23,885 nt of DNA, from positions 1-23,885 of the forward strand of contig NGBS01001230.1 of assembly GCA_002245135.1 (NCBI GenBank). The letters are read 5' to 3'. The position numbers and the translations under genes were made by a program. Under the pieces are notes generated by a model. It saw only the letters and a program-made list of their open reading frames with translations. It ran no database searches and was not told where the DNA came from. The DNA is from Proteromonas lacertae (lineage: Eukaryota; Sar; Bigyra; Opalinata; Proteromonadidae). The first letter of the stretch is position 1, and the number at the start of each line of letters is the position of its first letter. Shown here one piece after another: positions 1 to 7,831 of the stretch.

Positions 1-113
1 TTTTTCATACTAAAACTACATATATCACGAGTAATTTCAAAAAAGCATGCTTGATGATGTCCACTTAATGACTCAAAAAATATATCTATTCTTGGTTACA
101 TTATTTGTATAAC

Positions 114-845
114 CTAATATTTGTTTAATAATTTTTCTACATCTGGAGTTAAGATTGAATTAATTATTAGTTCGCTTGTTATTATTCTAACAGGATTTAG
201 TATTTCTATTTGCAAATATGTTTGAAAAGCTGCATATCTTACAAAACAATAACAGTTTGGTAAAACTTGTCTTGCTTGAACAATTTCTAATTGACCATCT
301 ACAGATTTTAATATCATGTTATTTTCACCCATAGAACTCCATTTTATACGATTCTCCATTTTCCATGAACTATCTTGATATTCACTTCGATATCCTATAT
401 AGGACATTATACTATTGACATTATTAGTAATAGAAGTAGCATCACCATAAATTGTAGAATATAAAATAGATAACATATCATGTATGCTCTTATCCCAGCT
501 CTCTAATTTGGTCTTTCCAATGACATTCACAATTCCATCAATTTTCTCACTAGTTGCATTATCAATACCACCACCTGATCCAGATGATCCTCCTGTACCA
601 CTATTCTTGATATCGACCAACATTTCTCTAATCGATTTAGCATCTCCAACTTTTTCTCCCAAATTGCTTGTAATCGATGTCAGTGCCCTCGTGACAGGTG
701 TTAGATCTGTTGATACAGCTTGTTTTTTAATAGGACGGCCAAACATAAAATATAGCAAAATAAACAAAATAATTATATTAGTGACAATATGGGGATTATT
801 ATTATTCCGAATCGCTGGGATAACTTGAAGAATCAGTGGACTCAT
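114..845 (-). CDS. Polinton-associated membrane protein of unknown function
   Basis: A 243-aa product if the start at 845 is used. The frame is open back to 929, but that extra stretch overlaps the end of the ATPase coding region and would add only a low-complexity Ile-rich tail, so 845 is preferred. One strong membrane segment (IIILFILLYFMFG) lies near residues 24-36, followed by a basic patch (RPIKKQ). A flexible Gly/Ser linker (GTGGSSGSGGG) sits in the middle, and then comes a hydrophilic domain with aromatic residues and two neighbouring Cys. It is the last gene of the leftward ATPase-capsid block in view. I do not recognise the family. Its position suggests a virion or membrane-anchored accessory protein, which is inference. 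Confidence 0.6.
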   Translation of the reverse strand: MSPLILQVIPAIRNNNNPHIVTNIIILFILLYFMFGRPIKKQAVSTDLTPVTRALTSITSNLGEKVGDAKSIREMLVDIKNSGTGGSSGSGGGIDNATSEKIDGIVNVIGKTKLESWDKSIHDMLSILYSTIYGDATSITNNVNSIMSYIGYRSEYQDSSWKMENRIKWSSMGENNMILKSVDGQLEIVQARQVLPNCYCFVRYAAFQTYLQIEILNPVRIITSELIINSILTPDVEKLLNKY

Positions 846-1659
846 CATCGCTGCTATAGGAAATGAGGTGATCATATTTATTATTGTGATTATAGCTATT
901 ATTACTATTATCTCTAATTCTACTATCAAAATTCACTCTAAATTCATGATTATATAAATCGATATATAAAAATGAGTGATTACTCTGTTTAGTTGCATAA
1001 TCATAATATGATTTGAAAACATCGAAATCGATCCATATATCTAAACTTGCATACAGATTTCGTAAATTAGCCATACTCAGGTTTTTGAATACCAAACAGT
1101 AATCAAGCTGTAAACGAACTGATGGAGTAATGTCAGTGACATATTGACTTGATATAATTACTTTTGACTTCTAATGACGGTTTGACTTAAGTAATTTCGA
1201 AACAGATTTATTTCTTAAATCAAATGATATATCATCGAATATAAATATATTCTCTGGGTAATCATAATTATCTTTGTCTATATCTTTGATATTATCTAAT
1301 ACTGCATCCAATATATTCACTCTATCTTCATTCACTACTGAATCATAGCAATGGTACTCAATTTGATTATACTTGAGCATATCAGTGATTTTCTCATATA
1401 TAATATCCTTGGATATAGTTGCAACGAAAAAATACACTACTTGGTCATAACCCTTTTTTAACAAGTGTTGGATCATATTAAATATAAGTGTAGTCTTGCC
1501 ACTGTTTTTCTTAGCTAAAATAAATATGTTGCAGATTGGCTCCTAAAAATAGTCATATCCAAGGACACTATCTTTGGAGCGTTTTCCACATCCTTTGACT
1601 ACTGTCTCAACAGGATTTATGACTATGTTGTTTATTTTTTCTAAATTAACTTTACTCAT
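802..1659 (-). pseudogene. Packaging ATPase (FtsK/HerA, A32-like) of the Polinton, broken
   Basis: Remnant of the genome-packaging ATPase of the Polinton. A Walker A motif (KNSGKTT) and a Walker B motif (IFIFDD) are readable at the expected spacing, and a hydrophilic C-terminal part ends in a Ser/Asp-rich tail. In this family the enzyme pumps DNA into the preformed capsid. It lies directly downstream of the major capsid gene on the same strand, the usual neighbour. The coding region carries about two breaks and is treated as a fossil. This gene is seen only in the left arm, because the right arm leaves the window before reaching it. Confidence 0.75.
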
Positions 1660-1724
1660 AACAAAAATAACAAAAACATAATTATAAGAAATATAGCCGT
1701 TATCGATATTATTATGATTATTTT

Positions 1725-3203
1725 TTAAACTACACTTACAATACCACTTCCATTATTGGTAACCATACGTCCAGTGATGATATAGAAACGATGAGATATA
1801 TCATTATTAGTAAAGTCATTCTTACCAGGTGTTGAAAATTCAAAGGTTATTTTCAAATCAGTAGCCAAAGGTCTACCTGCCTGGTTCTTAATATTGTCCA
1901 AATCCTTAGAGCCAAAATTCAATATCTCAAAGAACTTGTCATTGAATTTTTCATCTTTTCTGAATATATCATACCATGAGTCTTGGAAATATTCACGGAC
2001 AGTCATATAACTATCATAATATTGCATAAGTGTATAATCTGGCTGATAGACAAAGTCATTGATCATCCATCTGAATTGTGCATTTTCAGGTACATGTGCA
2101 TATCTTTTTAATGATTCTATCCATGGCCTATAGATAATGTAACGAACAAATGGTCCATTGGAACTATTCAATGTGAATGAATAATTGAATATGCCAGATC
2201 CACCTGATGGTACAACAATTTGATGACATCTGAAATCATTGAATTGAATAGGTTTTGATAAACAATATTGTTTGGTATTATTGTTGCATTGAGTATCCTT
2301 GTTGATATAAGCATAAAATTTAAAATTCTTAAATGTCATATTTTTAATACCACCATCCCTATCCCATGCTATAACATTATTTAAATCTTCATTACCATAT
2401 TCATCAATACAATATTCGGTTGGTGTATATGATTTCAAATTTCCATAATTTGCTTTAGTTTGGAATGGAATGCATATATACATTCTCTCTCCAAAGAATA
2501 CATCGCTCTTTAATGCAGCAAATGTATTGTAAAATTTACCTAGCTGTAATTTAAAATGTAATGTCTTTTTGTTCTTATACAGAATAGCACTAGTTACTTT
2601 TTCATCACTTTCATTATAAATATCTACAGTATTAGTAAATTCATCTTCCGTTTCTTTATCCATTTTCCAATTATTAACATCTTGAATAAGATAACTGTGT
2701 TCATCGTTACTCCAATCTAATTGTATTCCATCATAGTAATTGTCTTGATAGAATATATCGCATCTCTTTCTAACTAATTCGTCCATAAATACACGATATG
2801 ATTCATATGAATCATCAAGCTTGACCAGATCTGTTCCAGTCTGGTTACAAATTCTAAAAGAGGCCAAGCCAAACCCTTCTTTAATTCCTCCAATTGTACT
2901 TGGATATAAATCATCATCTTTATTTATAAGTTTCTTACTTAAATCTGCTCTAACAGCACCTACTTCTGAACCTTTTGCTAATGGTTCTGTTTCCACATCT
3001 ATATCGAATTGGATATATGACTTAGCGAGATTAATGATATTATCTCCACTTATCTCCCATCTAATCTCTTCTGTATATGTGTTATCACTTAGAGTATATT
3101 CTGATGTTGATCCCATCGGAGTCAATCTCACATAATTATAGAAGGGTAGCATCACAGGGACATCTACACCATGTTTCTGTTCTTTTGGAATAGATAAAGC
3201 CAT
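1725..3203 (-). CDS. MCP: Major capsid protein (double jelly-roll, hexon-like) of the Polinton
   Basis: An uninterrupted 492-aa frame. The N-terminal region (MALSIPKEQ, then YNYVRLTP, then EEIRWEISG and SYIQFDID) has the look of the first jelly roll of Polinton/adintovirus capsid proteins. The length suits this family, which is usually about 450-650 aa. A C-terminal half rich in Tyr, Trp and Phe (RWMINDFVYQPDYTLMQYY) fits the second jelly roll. The product would form the hexagonal capsomers of an icosahedral shell. It starts 32 nt after the penton-like gene on the same strand, so the two were probably expressed as a pair. The frame looks whole, although the element around it is broken. The family assignment is from recognition, not a search. 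Confidence 0.85.
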   Translation of the reverse strand: MALSIPKEQKHGVDVPVMLPFYNYVRLTPMGSTSEYTLSDNTYTEEIRWEISGDNIINLAKSYIQFDIDVETEPLAKGSEVGAVRADLSKKLINKDDDLYPSTIGGIKEGFGLASFRICNQTGTDLVKLDDSYESYRVFMDELVRKRCDIFYQDNYYDGIQLDWSNDEHSYLIQDVNNWKMDKETEDEFTNTVDIYNESDEKVTSAILYKNKKTLHFKLQLGKFYNTFAALKSDVFFGERMYICIPFQTKANYGNLKSYTPTEYCIDEYGNEDLNNVIAWDRDGGIKNMTFKNFKFYAYINKDTQCNNNTKQYCLSKPIQFNDFRCHQIVVPSGGSGIFNYSFTLNSSNGPFVRYIIYRPWIESLKRYAHVPENAQFRWMINDFVYQPDYTLMQYYDSYMTVREYFQDSWYDIFRKDEKFNDKFFEILNFGSKDLDNIKNQAGRPLATDLKITFEFSTPGKNDFTNNDISHRFYIITGRMVTNNGSGIVSVV

Positions 3204-3235
3204 TAGAAAAACAAAAGAATAAAGAAATATAAAAA

Positions 3236-4195
3236 TTAGACTTTAAATACAACAATATCTAAATTAAACTCAATATTATCAAGATTAAGTTCATAGCCAT
3301 TTTGTTGAGTAATCTGAATAGTGATCATACCATTGTTATAGGTATTATTAAATCTCTTCGATGTATTCAATATGTCATTATTCTGATATGTAATAAATGG
3401 CAACTCTGGATTTGAAACGGGTATATTTTCTAATACATTTGAATCCTGCATAATATTCACTATGTCTAATCTAATGGATATAGAATTAACCCATATCAAA
3501 GATGGACGAAATGGCAAATGAGTAAATGGGAATGGCTTAACCATAATTTCTTGTTGATTCTCTGGTTCTTCAGATGGAATATATTCTTTAAAACAACACC
3601 AGTAATTGTTTTTGGGTATACCTAATATTTTGTAACTAAGATCTTTGGTGATGATCTCTAATTTTTCTATCCAATATACTGGGTCTTTTTGATAGTATAT
3701 TATATTCATATCATTAGCTACCTCAATATGATATGTTTGATTATCATCGAAATTGTCTATACGAAATAAATCTCCTTTTCCTTCTATAATAGACACATGT
3801 GAACCTTCTGTATTATATGAAGTATCATCTATTCCAAAAACATCATATGTCATATTTTTGACTAAATTATTGATCATATGTAATATCTGAGTTTCATCAT
3901 AGAATCCTTTTGGTATTTTGAGGTGTTTTACGATGTTTGGATACTTTGGTGAATCTACTTGAACATCATGTCTCCATCCCAATGTGAATACTATTGAAAA
4001 CTCATCATTTGTTTCTTCCTGTATAGTTGGGAATGAATTGGGTATAACAGCATGTAATAAGCTGACATGAGTATAATCATCATCGAATGATTGCAATTTT
4101 AATGTCTTCTTATACTTGTTTCCTCCACCCATGGAATCAGATAATACAATCATATCAGAATTTAAGTAGTATACACGATGATTCGAAACTAACAT
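3236..4195 (-). CDS. Penton-like minor capsid protein of the Polinton
   Basis: An uninterrupted 319-aa frame directly upstream of the major capsid gene. The N-terminus (YYLNSDMIVLSDS, then DDYTHVSLLHAVIPNSFPTI) matches the style of Polinton/adintovirus penton proteins, where a short N-arm leads into the conserved 'sLl.a.IPnS' strand of a single jelly roll. Pentons occupy the fivefold vertices of the capsid. The C-terminus (NGYELNLDNIEFNLDIVVF) looks like a closing beta strand. The start codon faces a plus-strand gene across 85 bp, so a divergent promoter is likely. A second, broken copy lies in the right arm. Confidence 0.8.
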   Translation of the reverse strand: MLVSNHRVYYLNSDMIVLSDSMGGGNKYKKTLKLQSFDDDYTHVSLLHAVIPNSFPTIQEETNDEFSIVFTLGWRHDVQVDSPKYPNIVKHLKIPKGFYDETQILHMINNLVKNMTYDVFGIDDTSYNTEGSHVSIIEGKGDLFRIDNFDDNQTYHIEVANDMNIIYYQKDPVYWIEKLEIITKDLSYKILGIPKNNYWCCFKEYIPSEEPENQQEIMVKPFPFTHLPFRPSLIWVNSISIRLDIVNIMQDSNVLENIPVSNPELPFITYQNNDILNTSKRFNNTYNNGMITIQITQQNGYELNLDNIEFNLDIVVFKV

Positions 4196-4280
4196 AAGAT
4201 AAAATCTATTTTGAAAATAAATTCGTTAATAATGTCAATATTGTCATTATTAGTATTAATTACACTTATATTTTTTAAAA
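4196..4280. promoter_or_regulatory. Divergent intergenic region, probable two-way promoter
   Basis: 85 bp between the start of the penton-like gene (leftward) and the start of the 4281 gene (rightward). It is very A/T rich, with a TATA-like run (ACACTTATATTTTTT) just before the rightward start. The capsid block can only be driven from here or from within genes, so a promoter is expected. This is inferred from layout; no specific factor site is recognised. Confidence 0.35.
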
Positions 4281-4877
4281 ATGAATAACGATCAGGAGCA
4301 CAAATATAGAACAGTGCCTTATAACTTTTGGAACTCTGATAAACAAATACTCATTAATTGCTTTAGAAAGGATGGCAAAATGAGGGCACCAACCAAATCT
4401 AAATTATGAAATTTGATATGTGGTGATAAAAAGGAATTAACTTATAGTGAGATCAGATATATACTCAAATACGTCGATGAACAGTATAGATTAGACTTGG
4501 AATATAGATTCAAAAATGGATGTTGGTGGGATGAGAGTAAAGAGAAATTAATTCAAAGATTAGGTATTTCTGATGTAGATGAGACTGTGCGCATTACACC
4601 TAATATGTTCCTTGAGTGTGTTAACAAGATTAAGGAGAAAAGAAACCCATCTTTTGAAAAAACTCATCAATTATTAGAAAGTATTATTATGATGAATCAT
4701 GAAGCTAATATATTACCTCCTCCTAATGATAGTAGTAATAAAGAAATAGAAGAAATACAAGTCAAGCTTGAAAATGACAATGACAATGTCAATCTCACAG
4801 ATTATGACTTATCTCCAATATCACCAAGATCCATTAAGGATGAATATATTAATAATAACCAATGTCTTGTAAGTTAG
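4281..4877 (+). pseudogene. Unrecognised Polinton-associated gene, broken
   Basis: A coding region of unknown family with about one break. The longest uninterrupted piece, 4413-4877, gives 154 aa. The readable product is hydrophilic and mostly helical, with an N-terminal region rich in aromatic and basic residues and a C-terminal third rich in Asn, Asp and Glu (LENDNDNVNLTDYDLSPISP). No membrane segment or catalytic motif is visible. It points away from the capsid block and lies 67 nt before a small membrane-protein gene on the same strand, so the two may share a transcript. The right-arm copy is also broken. Confidence 0.5.
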
Positions 4878-4944
4878 TTTATTGATAATAAATACATTAC
4901 TTTGATTAATTTTGTTTTCTTATATAAGATTCTCATAAACACAC

Positions 4945-5181
4945 ATGGACTTTGATGTAATAACTGTTTTGCTTTCAGTTCTCGTATTTGTATTGTATAT
5001 GATAGCTTTGGCTCTTTTCAAATACTTAAAGGCACACAATTGTATTCCAAACAATACAGACATAGAAGAACTTAGAAATAATATAGATGCCATGATGAAT
5101 AAAGGGTTAGAACATGATAAGACACTTAAAGATATTCAGTCTCTTATTGAAATCACTAAACAAAGGAAAATGACTATTTAA
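4945..5181 (+). CDS. Small single-pass membrane protein (Polinton-associated)
   Basis: A whole 78-aa frame. A strong N-terminal hydrophobic segment (VLLSVLVFVLYMIALALF, about residues 8-25) is followed by Lys residues and an amphipathic, charged helical tail (about residues 40-78), which suggests a cytoplasm-facing coiled region. The layout resembles small viral membrane proteins, but no family is recognised. It follows the 4281 gene and converges on the AT-hook gene; two strong palindromes lie between the two gene ends. The right-arm copy is broken. Confidence 0.55.
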   Translation: MDFDVITVLLSVLVFVLYMIALALFKYLKAHNCIPNNTDIEELRNNIDAMMNKGLEHDKTLKDIQSLIEITKQRKMTI

Positions 5182-5240
5182 ATTTATTTTTATTTTTTAT
5201 ATTATATTATATTATGTTTTTTTTGGTTAAACTTGTATCT

Positions 5241-5330
5241 TACAACTGGGCCCAGTTGTAGGATACATCACAATTCAAGTTACAACTGGCGCCAGTTGTA
5301 ACTTATATTACAATTCAAGTTGCAAAGTGG
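5241..5330. repeat. Pair of perfect GC-centred palindromes between convergent genes
   Basis: Two near-identical perfect palindromes: 20 bp at 5241-5260 (half-site TACAACTGGG) and 28 bp at 5277-5304 (half-site AAGTTACAACTGGC). They are followed by a third, partial repeat start at 5316. The units are about 40-47 bp apart and share the linker CACAATTCAAGT/TACAATTCAAGT, so this is a short tandem array of inverted repeats. They sit in the 228-bp gap between the 3' ends of two converging genes and are far richer in G+C than their surroundings. They could be transcript hairpins ending both genes, or dimer binding sites. Both palindromes are conserved in the right arm (21763-21826). Confidence 0.8.
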
Positions 5331-5409
5331 CGGCCGGATATAGCAATACCAAACACCAAAAACAAACACACATAACATTACATAAAAATAGAATATATAT
5401 AGAATTACT

Positions 5410-5781
5410 TTAATTATCCATATTAGGAACTGGAATACCATACTGATAATGCCTGCCATTATGCATAACTATACGATGTGGATCATTCTTTGGCGCGGCT
5501 CGTGGCCCAGCTCGTCTTGGTTTACGTTTTGCTCTATCTTTACTTCCTTTTGGTCTTCCTCTTTGTTTAGGTGGATTAGCAGCTAATAATCGTTCATACA
5601 TTTTCATTAATTGTCTATATTGTAATTTAACTTTTGTTTTGTTTTGTAGTGCATTCTTTACTTTGTCTCTATACAAATCATAGCTCTTTCTCCATTTACT
5701 CCTGTTAACTGATTTAGGAATATATGTATTCCAGTCTTTACTAATTTTAAACCCTTTTGGCCATCCTCCATAATAAGACAT
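5410..5781 (-). CDS. Basic AT-hook protein, probable virion core or DNA-binding protein
   Basis: A 123-aa frame starting at 5781 (MSYYGGWPKG). The frame stays open to 5847, but the upstream 22 residues are low complexity and the internal Met precedes the first domain-like sequence. A helical Lys/Arg-rich segment lies at residues 26-66. It is followed by a classical AT-hook core (RGRPKGSK, residues 74-81) and a very basic run to about residue 97 (KRKPRRAGPR). Small basic proteins of this sort condense DNA in adenovirus-like virions, and a core-protein role is an inference from composition and context. The product would bind the minor groove of AT-rich DNA. The copy at 21284-21657 is broken. 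Confidence 0.6.
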   Translation of the reverse strand: MSYYGGWPKGFKISKDWNTYIPKSVNRSKWRKSYDLYRDKVKNALQNKTKVKLQYRQLMKMYERLLAANPPKQRGRPKGSKDRAKRKPRRAGPRAAPKNDPHRIVMHNGRHYQYGIPVPNMDN

Positions 5782-5886
5782 GTTGTGATTTTTATAATTG
5801 ATATTATTTAAAATATAGTAACTATTAATAGTATGTTTACCAAACAAAAAACAAACATATATAATAATAATAGAATTTTTAAGTAT

Positions 5887-5897
5887 TCAATCAGAGT

Positions 5898-5983
<86 letters not shown>

Positions 5984-6054
5984 ATTCCATCACCAACATT
6001 TCTATCAGTTGGATGTATGTGATAAAAATTCCCTCCATTCCATTGATAATTCAT
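5887..6054 (-). CDS. Short protein with a 28-residue serine tract
   Basis: A 55-aa frame too short for most gene callers. A 24-residue head (MNYQWNGGNFYHIHPT, then DRNVGDGI) leads into 28 consecutive Ser, all coded AGT, and ends in Asp-Ser-Asp. The head looks coding rather than random, and the stop falls just after the tract. The start codon lies 4 bp from the target duplication of the MULE, so the insertion has cut it off from whatever lay upstream. It may be a real small gene or the N-terminal end of a decayed one. The right-arm copy is broken. Confidence 0.4.
5899..5982. repeat. (ACT)28 trinucleotide microsatellite
   Basis: Twenty-eight perfect ACT units on the plus strand, read as AGT serine codons on the minus strand. 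The same array in the right arm (21063-21166) is longer and imperfect, so the array has changed length since the arms were copied. Long poly-Thr, poly-Val and poly-Leu frames through it are artefacts of the repeat. Confidence 0.95.
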
Positions 6055-6057
6055 ATG

Positions 6058-6066
6058 ATGAAAAAC
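6058..6066 (+). repeat. 9-bp target site duplication of the MULE, left side
   Basis: ATGAAAAAC is repeated exactly at 10168-10176 in the same orientation. Nine bp is the usual duplication length for Mutator-like transposons. It brackets the element symmetrically, 16 bp outside each identical terminal repeat. Confidence 0.8.
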
Positions 6067-6082
6067 GGGTAGTTAACATTTG

Positions 6083-6725
6083 AGCACGTGTTCAATCGAT
6101 TGAACATGGGGTTTATAGAGGGTTTTCGTCTATTCTAATTAGATATTCTTATACATCTTTGTATTTCTTATTTATAAAAATAGTCTCAGCTTCATATGTA
6201 AACTACATGCTAATTCAATTAATTTGATTTCGAATATTTCACTCAGTAATAGCTTCAAAAAATGCTATAAATTATGTTTAGACAGGATCTCCGTTTTATT
6301 TCTTCATATAAAAACTATTGAATGAGAAATCTTTAAAAATAAAAATTGAGCACAAGTTTTGATTTGAAAATTTTTCAACATAGATTTAAATTTTGAGCAT
6401 GGGGCATATAAGAAGTAAATTAATAAAATAAACATTACAATCAATTGCATATTTCACAAAAAATATTATGAGTGACTAAAATAGTATTTTCATAACTTCA
6501 TATAATCAAATTATTTAATTTCATATTATTTTAAAACTCTGATTGAAATTATTTAATCAACAAAAATTATATGTATCAATTCTATATTTATATTAATTTA
6601 CATCAGTAGACTCAATATTAATAGCTTTTTTATTTAAATTCAAATCAAACATAGAAACGAATATAATTTTTTATTAGTTTTCTTTTCTTAATTTCTTTTG
6701 TAGTTGCTACATGTATAGCATAATA
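6083..6725 (+). repeat. MULE terminal inverted repeat, left end
   Basis: 643 bp, matching 9509-10151 in reverse. It opens AGCACGTG and contains a perfect 16-bp palindrome (GTTCAATCGATTGAAC, 6090-6105). A subterminal motif, TTGARCATGGGGYWTATA, occurs twice (6100-6117 and 6393-6410). The inner end includes an orphan copy of the transposase start (ATG plus four codons), which runs to a stop at once. Confidence 0.9.
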
Positions 6726-7382
6726 GCATTTTATTTTTAATATATTACTTGTCTATTATATAAAATTGTAGATGAAAGAATAAATCGTCAGAGATGGTAG
6801 AATCATATTGTACTATAATTTTTATTATTCCTTTAGAAAGTTTAGATTTATTAATCCATAAATTTGTATGAAAGATTGTAGTTATGGTATTAAGTTGAAG
6901 AGATAATTTCACAAAAATTGCATATATGTATTATCTTTCCTTTTAAATTCATCAGATCAGTAGGTATGTTATCATATATAAAAGATCATATTATTCAAGT
7001 AATTTAAGTTTGAATATGTTAAAAGAAGATGAAGAGATTAGAATATGTTACAAATAAGAGTATAATATGAAATCAAATGATGATATAAATGTTGATAATA
7101 GAAAAAAGAAATAATTAAAACATTTAAAACATTTTGATAAATAAAAGATGATAAAAATGAAATTATAAAGAAATTAAAATTGATTATAGATAATAATATT
7201 TTAATAGATTTAATTAAGTAAATATTTAATTAAAATTGATTTATATATTGAATTTTGTTTTGAATTAATATATAAAAAGTATAATAAATAATATTTCTAT
7301 TTTGTTTATTTTTTAATTAAAAATTATAAATATAACAAAAATAATAATAAAAATAATAATATAATAATATTATTGATTAATA
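6726..7382. other. Non-coding interior of the MULE, downstream of the protease
   Basis: 657 bp of extremely A/T-rich DNA between the left TIR and the protease stop codon. No open gene is seen. The stretch 6960-7230 is purine-rich on the plus strand and contains short coding-like pieces (for example KNEIIKKLKLIIDNN, ending near 7221), which may be the residue of a third, decayed gene. The last 120 bp before the protease are almost pure A/T with TAATAATA-type runs. Confidence 0.4.
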
Positions 7383-7799
7383 TTAATTTTTTTCAATTAT
7401 ATTAATCACTCTCTCTGGATTTTCATTGTATTTTTGTTGAATATTTAATTTTAAATCTTCCAACATTTCATCATCATCTAATTCCACAATTTGTTTATTA
7501 TTACTAATTAATAATATTATATATAATATAAAATAGCCACAAGTAAAACCATATTTTTGTTTTAATTTTATACATTTAACATTTTTAACATTAAACTTAC
7601 TATAAATATATTCATCATTCAAATGTAAACCAATTGTATCATAATGAGTTAATTTGTTATTGAAATTACATAATAAGCTGTAATGATTGTGATAAAGTAT
7701 TGGGATAAATTGATATTTATAAATATTAATTGTATTAAATGTTTGAATTAAACAGCAATCAGTAATATTTTTAATATTTAATATATTAACAATTTTCAT
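7383..7799 (-). CDS. Ulp1/adenain-like cysteine protease (clan CE) carried by the MULE
   Basis: 138 aa. The clan CE catalytic set is visible: His39 (NHYSLL), Asp54 (HYDTIG), Gln81 and Cys87 (TCGYF). His-Asp spacing is 15 and Gln-Cys spacing is 6, as in Ulp1/SENP and adenovirus-type proteases. The protein is shorter than a typical 200-aa Ulp1 catalytic domain, with only 38 residues before His39, so it is a minimal form or lacks an N-terminal part. It starts 32 nt after the transposase stop, in the same direction, inside the TIRs, so it is MULE cargo. Plant Kaonashi-type MULEs also carry Ulp1-like proteases. It could cut SUMO-like conjugates or process a protein; the substrate is unknown. The CGYF motif also resembles Polinton proteases. 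Confidence 0.75.
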   Translation of the reverse strand: MKIVNILNIKNITDCCLIQTFNTINIYKYQFIPILYHNHYSLLCNFNNKLTHYDTIGLHLNDEYIYSKFNVKNVKCIKLKQKYGFTCGYFILYIILLISNNKQIVELDDDEMLEDLKLNIQQKYNENPERVINIIEKN

Positions 7800-7831
7800 A
7801 AACTTACTTGAGCGTAATTCTTTGTTAAATA

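Noticed and set aside
1-95. Minus-strand open stretch at the left edge (reads PRIDIFFESLSG) that might be the start of another Polinton gene
   Set aside because: Too short, with no start codon in frame and cut by the window edge, so it cannot be supported.
5241-5330. CRISPR-like array from the repeated palindromes
   Set aside because: Only two full units, with palindromic repeats and similar linkers instead of unique spacers, and no cas genes.
5808-6072. Poly-Val and poly-Thr open frames across the ACT array
   Set aside because: They exist only because a trinucleotide repeat has no stop in several frames. Only the serine frame has a plausible coding head and a near stop.
7800-7831. GTAAGT on the minus strand between the transposase stop and the protease start, as a possible splice donor joining the two genes
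   Set aside because: The transposase stop lies upstream of it, the protease has its own ATG and a complete catalytic set, and no acceptor is recognisable. It is probably chance.
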